Shown piece by piece: positions 57,875 through 64,000 of a stretch of DNA of 64,000 nucleotides (position 1 is its first letter; every line of letters starts with the position of its first letter). The notes beneath the pieces were generated by a model that saw only the letters and a program-made list of their open reading frames with translations, was not told the origin of the DNA and made no database searches. Source of the stretch: Oryctolagus cuniculus (Eukaryota; Chordata; Mammalia; Lagomorpha; Leporidae). The position numbers were made by a program, and so were the translations under genes. Location: positions 63,028,011 through 63,092,010 of the forward strand of contig NC_091442.1 of NCBI RefSeq assembly GCF_964237555.1. The letters run 5' to 3'.

Positions 57875-58755
57875 TATATTTGAGTTGTTTTCTAGCAAAC
57901 AGGCAGATCAGCTTAATCCTATCAAACTGTGGTTTGGGGAATATTTAGGCAAGATACTGGCCTAGACAGTTCCTGTTTCTAAAACATCTTTCTAGGATCA
58001 CAGTAGCATGATTGACTGTTCAATGAGGAATCTCAATTTTAACAGTCACATCTCCTAATTCTGCCAAAAAAGTACATCATCAAAAGAGTACATTCATCTT
58101 CCTGATCCACTCACTTGCTCTGTGACCTATTCTCTGCTTGACCTGGCACTTTTGCCCAGTGCTACTCAAGTTAGTATTCAGACAAGATGGTCCAAGAGGA
58201 AGCTATGCCATCTTCTAGATCTGCTTGTCTTTGCAACTCCTTCATGGTTGGGTTCCTGTCAGGTGATTCCCCGTTAATTTAGCATCCCTAGTGATGCACC
58301 ATCTTTAAGTTAGATCTGGTGTTTCACTACAATTTCTAGCCATATACATAAGTTTCCTGAAAATGAAATTTTGTCTATGTAGCAATTTCTGGTGCTGTAA
58401 TTTGGATAGTGAGGATCACAGAAAGCCAGGGCACATGTGGATGTCACCTCCTAGGTTCATTTCTTGCAGGCATCACAGATCTGTACTGTCCTGTTCCTGG
58501 TTAGCAGGTGTTTTGTATTTGTTGACGGCTTTTCCTCGCTATTGTTAAAGGCAAAGGGTAAGTGCAGTACCTCCTGCAATGTGAAGGCTCTGACATGCTT
58601 ATTATTTTCAATGCTTCCTTGTTTTTCTTCACTCCCTTCAAATTTGTTGCTTTATTTATAATTTGAAAAGTAGGAATATTTCCTAGCATTAAATTAAACA
58701 AAATCTTAGATTTGATCACTATATTATCCAAAATTACTTTAAAAATAATTATTCC
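57875..58755. other. Unassigned sequence
   Basis: 58080-58600 is slightly GC-richer and has several short overlapping open frames without recognisable domains. No splice-bounded candidate stands out. Confidence 0.4.
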
Positions 58756-58756
58756 T

Positions 58757-59085
58757 GGGGCTTGCATTATGGCATAGTAAGTTAAGCCTCTGCCTGCAGT
58801 GCCAGCATCCTATATGAGCTCTGGTTACTGTCCCAGCTACTTCTCTCCCAATCTAGCTCTCTGCTATTGGCCTAGGAGCAGAGAAAGATGGCTCAAGCCC
58901 TTGAGCCCCTGCACTCAAGGGGAGACCCAGAAGAAGCTCCTGACTCCTGGCTTTGGATCAGCCCAGCTCAGGCTGTTTTGGCCAACTGGGGAATGAACCA
59001 GTAGATGGGAGACCTTTCTCTCTGTCTCCCTTCTCTGTCTGTAACTCTACCTCTGAAATTAACAAATAAAATCTTTCAAAAAATT
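58757..59085 (+). mobile_element. CSINE, diverged
   Basis: The head GGGGCTTGCATTATGGCATAG, GAGCCCCTGCACTCAAGGGG, GAATGAACCAGTAGATGGG, tract and ATTAACAAATAAAATCTTTC tail are in plus order. Confidence 0.9.
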
Positions 59086-59089
59086 AACC

Positions 59090-60840
59090 ATAGAAACACG
59101 TTACAAATTATCAGGGGACTTAAGAATCAGTCTATTCCTCTCAGAATCCACAATATAAAGTGAGAAGCTTTCAAATACCCAAATTATCATATTTTCCAAG
59201 ATAATGAAGATGTGAATAATGGATTTAAAGGATTGTTTAAAGGATGATGTGAAACAATGAAGTATTTTACAAGTTATAATTTATACACAATTCTTAATAT
59301 ATGGAAAATTATTAAACCATTGAAGATGTTTACTTTTCCAAAATCCAAAAATTTAGGAAATACCAAGTGTCATTATAAAATCACTATCTAATTCAGTTAT
59401 AAATAAAATTCATAGTATCTATAGATGACTGTGATTAATGAAAAAACAGGTCTATTCAAATAAATAGTTGTCATATATACTTATAACTTTGATCATATCC
59501 TAAGGATATATATCTAATGAATTTTGAATGTAAATTGACATTAAGAAATTTTTGACTCATTTCTTTTTATTTGAATTTGAATTTATTTCAGTTATTAATA
59601 TGTATTCATGACTTACAACCTGTTTTCAAGCTGACTTAATGCCAGATACTGCCTTACTTAAGATTTCATGACGGAGTTGAAGAAATCTTGAGTTGGAACA
59701 CCATGTCCTAGAAATCCCCATTCATTCATTCCATGATCTGGTTCTGGTTCTGGTTCCTCCAAAAAGCTGAAGGAAAAGGTGTGCTTTGGATGTGTTGTCA
59801 GTGACTTGAGGAAGACAAATACACACAAAAAAGTTGATACTCATATGTCTTTTCATTGTTACTCTATGTAGATTTTATTACCAGTTGCAATTGATTCACT
59901 AAGCTCTCATGCTATGTATAGAAGTTTCCTGAGCATGCATTTGTGTCTCTAATGACAAAACTGAACCGTTTATATAAAATAAGTATGGGAACTACATAAA
60001 AAGGTCTGGAGAAAATTGAAACTGTTTAGAAGTCTGAGTCAGTGGTAGAATATATGTGCAGACTTAAAGTTATGAATGCATTTGCATTTTTAAGGGAGTT
60101 TAAATCAATTCCCTTTATACATACCTGTCACAGTTTGGGTTTAAGGTTTCTAAAATATGGTGCAAGAAGTGCAGACCATGTAGCCCTTGTAATACAGGTT
60201 GTTGTTCCCATCTTAGTGATGATATAATGAATCATGCTCATAATAAATCATTACAATAGCTTTCTCTGGTGGAATTCAGGTTCACCCTTCCCTTCAGCAT
60301 TTGATTCTGTAATCAGTCTATAGATTCATGGGCAGAAAAACCACTTATGTGGCTTGTGTGTAGTTCTCCACCTGACCCGAGGATACAATGTAGACAAATA
60401 CAGATACTAAGGGAAGTAGGCCTTTGAATGTGAAAAATGAATCCCAAAATCTTTCCCCAAATTGGAAAATGAATGTGTTTATGAACAATTCTCATGCCTC
60501 AGCATCCTCATAAGTCAAACTACCAGATTGATTTTCTTCAAATTCGCCTCTAGCACAAATGCTTTATAATTTTGTGAAAAAATTTAATTATACAAAATTG
60601 AAATCCTTCTTACCAAGATGTAAGCTTTTTCCAAAGTATTTCATTCCCTACAATATACATATTACTAATAGAGATTTTTAAGTTTTCTTTCAAGTGAACT
60701 TAAAAACAGTACAATTAGCTATCATTGTGAAATCTTTCAAAAGTCAGGGCTATGTTCCAGCTATTTTATCTGTAAAAAAGCCAGCTAACACTTTAAAGAT
60801 ACAATCCCTTTTCTGATTTACCAACCTTGGTTAAGAGATT
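59090..60840. other. Unassigned AT-rich sequence
   Basis: No repeat, RNA or gene is recognised. Small open frames (60042-60227 and 60313-60495) lack motifs. Confidence 0.45.
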
Positions 60841-60845
60841 CTCTC

Positions 60846-61739
60846 TATTGGTTTTCTATTGATGCCATACAAATTACCACAATCCAGGACTTTACATAAA
60901 TCAAAGATGTCTAACAAGCTCTAGTCCAGGAGATCCACATGGGTCTCACAAGGTGTTAGAGAGGCATAGCCCTTCCTGGAGGTTGCAGTGGAGGGTCGGC
61001 TTAGTAGCACTTTCATATTATTCACAGAATTACAGAGTCAGCACCTTCTTTTCTTTGTTGGCTGATAGCTGAAGCCAATTTCCCTTCTCTCACCTTTCAG
61101 ATTCCTAAGCTCCTGGCCCTTCATGTACTTTCAAGGCTAGGAAAAGCTAGTCAAGTCCCTCTCAAGCTTCAAATACCTCCTGTCTCTTGCTCTGTTACAT
61201 CTCTCTGACTCTAGTTTTACAAGTACTCCCTTAGGGTCCAGAGCTGCAACCATGGTGGGTTAACGCCCTGGCCTGAAGCACCAGCATCCCATATGGGCGT
61301 AGGTAATAGACTTGGCTGCTCCACTTCTGATGCAGCTTTCTGCTATGCCCTGGGAAAGCAGTAGAAGATGGCCCAAGACCTTGGGCCCCTGCACCCATGT
61401 GGGAGACCCAGAAGAAGCTTCTGGCTCCTGGCTTCGGATCTGCGCCGCTCCGGCCATTGCAGCCATCGGGGGAGTGAACCATCGGATGGAGGACCTCTCT
61501 CTCTCTCTGTCTCTCTCTCTCTCTGCCTCTCCTCTCTCTGTGTAACTCCTGACTTTCAGATAAGTAAATAAATAAATATTTTTTAAAAAGTACTCCCTTA
61601 GATAATCCATGAAAATATCAATGTCTAAATGTTTAATCATGGCTGTAAAGTCCCTTTTCCCAAATAGCAACACATTCACAAGAGTTATGTAGTTAGAATG
61701 TGGATGTCTTTGGAAGACCAATATTCTACCTCCCACAGA
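60846..61739 (-). mobile_element. MLT1-type MaLR LTR, split by CSINE
   Basis: From the left, ATTGGTTTTCTATTGATGCC, CAAATTACCACAATCC and GGAGATCCACATGGGTCTCAC are the antisense 3' part of an MLT1 LTR. Past the SINE, AATCATGGCTGTAAAGTCCC, AGAATGTGGATGTCTTTGG and CCAATATTCTACCTCCCACA complete its 5' end. This long-dead solo LTR is of eutherian age. Confidence 0.82.
61235..61587 (+). mobile_element. CSINE with 14-bp duplication inside MLT1
   Basis: AAGTACTCCCTTAG flanks it exactly (61221-61234 and 61588-61601), and the MLT1 sequence resumes after it. Body and AAGTAAATAAATAAATATTT tail are intact. Confidence 0.96.
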
Positions 61740-62368
61740 TAATCTTTCAGCTTTTTTCAATCTCAAATCTATGATTGCACATTATTTCCTTAACAATCAC
61801 TTTACTTCTGGAGAAGACACATTCTATATCCAACTCCTTGAAGCCCTTCTAACAATGTTCAATAGAGTTTTATTCTTCTTAATCTAAAAGTCCATTTTTA
61901 TGCCCCATTTGTCAACTGTGGATAAAACATATTCTTCATGTCTACATGTAAAAATGTCAATCTGTATTTTCCACATTCCACACACAATGAAGATTGTAGC
62001 TATGTACCCCTGATATGGTAGCTGGGATTTAAATTCATCTATGTTTTAGTATAAGAACCATCACTTGCTACTTGTGATGACTTGTTCAAGAGATTCAACT
62101 TCTCTATGCCTCAGATTTCTCATCTATACAATGAGTAAAATGCCATCTACTGTTTAGGTTTATTCTGGGCTAATAACTAATACAATTAAGTTGGCAATGG
62201 ATTTAATTGTGTTAACAAATTATATAAGGAGCTGGGGGAAATCTGATATCTAATAAGAGCTAAATAATTTTTAATTGTGTAGGACATATTTGCAATAGGT
62301 TAAAATAATTTAAAACATATACATTTTATTTGATAATATAGAATTGTATAATTTAAGAACTAGAGTGT
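61740..62368. other. Unassigned AT-rich sequence
   Basis: Nothing recognisable. Confidence 0.45.
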
Positions 62369-62369
62369 C

Positions 62370-62716
62370 TTTTTTAAAGATTTGTTTCATATGAAAGGCT
62401 ATGCAATAGAGACAGAGAGAAAGAGAGAGAGAGAGAGGGAGAGAGAAAGAGAATCTTCCTCCAAATGTGGGTTCACTTGCCAAATAGCTACAGCAGGCAA
62501 GGCCAGGCCTGGTGAAAACTGGAAGTTTGGGACTCTGTCCATGTCTCCTACATGGATGGCAGGAAACCAAATACTTGGGCCATCAGGGCTACCTTCCCAG
62601 GTGTTCTAGCAGGAAGCTAGATCAGAAGTGGAGTGCCTGGGGCATGAACCAGAAATTCCATATGGGATGACAACACCAAAGCCTGCAACTTAACCCTCTG
62701 TGCCAGAACACCCCTA
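62370..62716 (-). mobile_element. CSINE, diverged
   Basis: TTAAAGATTTGTTTCATATGA, a (GA)n tract, CATGTCTCCTACATGGATGG and a head ending GTGCCAGAACACCCC are in minus order. Confidence 0.87.
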
Positions 62717-62719
62717 AGA

Positions 62720-63438
62720 GGTTATGCTTTATATGTGATTACAGGCGAAAACAATGAAAAAGAAATAAGTTCTAATTTCATTGACTTCTTTAGTAATACA
62801 GCTTTCTATCATGAATAGTACAAATGTAGTTTGTGAACTGTTAATGTCTAAAATTATGAGAAATTAAAATTTTAATGTTTGATTTATTTGTTTTGACAAT
62901 TAGTAGGGTGAATATTGTCCTCACTAATTCTGTTCATATATTTTATTTTTTGTTTCAGAAAGAATTTTAAGAAGTTCATAAAAGTACAAAAACATTCCAA
63001 TACCATGTTAATTAAAAATTGCGAAAAAATTGAAAGAGAAATAAGAATGGAGAATTTTGGGAACTAGAATAAAGAGCAAACTTATGTATCATAAAAAGCT
63101 TACTATAACCAAATTGAAATAAACAGCCCATTTGCTTACCCAATTTTTCAAGTTTGTGAAAAATTACATTACTTCTGCTAGAATGTAATGCCATAAAAGC
63201 AGGGATTACTATCTATTTTGCTCTTGATTGGGTCTCCTGAACTTCAATTTCTGGAAGATAGTATGTGTTCAATATGCATTTATTGACATAACTACATGTT
63301 TAAATATAAATGTTTGGAAATAAATTTTGTATTTGGAAAACAATGAAAATTATTTATATCTGGAAAATTGCTCACACCATCATCTTTTAAGTAGTTCTCC
63401 ATGAAAGCTACTTATCTTTTATTATAATCATTATTATT
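62720..63438. other. Unassigned AT-rich sequence
   Basis: Nothing recognisable. Confidence 0.45.
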
Positions 63439-63440
63439 TT

Positions 63441-63760
63441 AGAATTGTATTTATTTATTTGTGAGACGGAAGAAAGTAAAAGACAGAAAGAGCTCCCATT
63501 TGTTGGCTCACTGCCTAAATGCCTGTGATGGCCAAGACCCAAGACCGGACCAGGATGAAAGCAGAGCTAGAATCTCACTGCACGCCACCTATATGGGCGG
63601 AAGCGACCCAACTGCTTGAGCCATCACCTGCTGTGCCCTGTGATCTGCATAACAAGAAGCTGAAATCAGAAGTGGGAGCCAGATATTTTATCCAGGTACT
63701 CAGATATGATATGTAGGCATCTTAACCAAAGTCTTAACTCAGTGTCTTAACTAGGGCGAA
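63441..63760 (-). mobile_element. CSINE, strongly diverged
   Basis: TTGTATTTATTTATTTGTGAG, a worn purine tract, CCATTTGTTGGCTCACTGCC and TGAGCCATCACCTGCTG identify it. The head near 63740 is barely recognisable. Confidence 0.78.
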
Positions 63761-64000
63761 CAACCAACAATATTATGATTTTAATTGTAAATGTTTATAG
63801 GATACAATATGATATTTCAATATTTCCACCATTCTTATTTAATAAGTATTGAAAGTCTTGAAGAGCATTTAGCAACAGAAAGTAGTGTATGGTATTCAAA
63901 TGAGAAAAAAGGAAATAAAGATATACATGTAGGAAGACAGCATAATTTTATATATAGGAAAACCTATACACTCCACCACAAATCTGTTATCAGTAAATTA
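63761..64000. other. Unassigned AT-rich sequence to window end
   Basis: Nothing recognisable. Confidence 0.45.

Overview
This window is AT-rich vertebrate nuclear DNA from a lagomorph, most likely the European rabbit (Oryctolagus) or a close relative. The diagnosis rests on about forty copies of the lagomorph tRNA-derived CSINE (C repeat). Each has a tRNA-like head with a B box, a body ending in a purine or pyrimidine tract, and an A-rich or (AAAT)n tail. Several rabbit-type L1 3' ends support this, with G/A-rich 3' UTRs ending in ATTAAATAAAA. No host protein-coding gene, tRNA gene, rRNA gene or CRISPR array can be supported. The window reads as a gene desert or a very large intron made of layered retrotransposon insertions.

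Layout: 1-240 is an L1 3' end. 1-10 kb holds many diverged CSINEs and an old L1 ORF2/3' UTR relic (3370-6110). 10-13 kb holds old L1 ORF2 relics in both orientations. 13.7-19 kb is mostly unassigned sequence with one weak exon-like block (15651-15798). 19-21 kb is a minus-strand young-type L1 3' UTR with a CSINE nested in it. 22-32 kb alternates CSINEs, two short plus-strand L1 insertions with clear target-site duplications (25833-26496 and 27591-28077) and old L1 tails. 34-41 kb holds young and old CSINEs, an old MaLR-type LTR and a minus-strand L1 relic with an inverted 5' part (37590-40110). 41.4-43.9 kb is largely repeat-free. 50-57.6 kb holds a further MaLR-like LTR and minus-strand L1 insertions, one with a perfect 40-bp duplication and one composite with an inverted end. 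57.6-64 kb holds CSINEs and an MLT1-type LTR split by a CSINE.

The standout is 45201-47732, a GC-rich, CpG-rich endogenous retrovirus-like element. It has two 482-bp LTRs that I compared line by line and found identical, and a 6-bp target duplication. It has a perfect 18-nt primer-binding site for tRNA-His and a polypurine tract. Its 1.57-kb interior has no gag, pro, pol or env and consists largely of tandem repeats. It looks like a very recently mobilised non-autonomous betaretrovirus-like element that must borrow proteins from a relative. A RERV-H-like rabbit betaretrovirus is the obvious candidate, because that name and family fit a tRNA-His primer, but this link is inference.

The elements do not form a pathway. 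Their relation is parasitic and chronological: MaLR LTRs and L1M relics are oldest, then diverged CSINEs, then young CSINEs and rabbit L1s with intact duplications, then the LTR-identical ERV.
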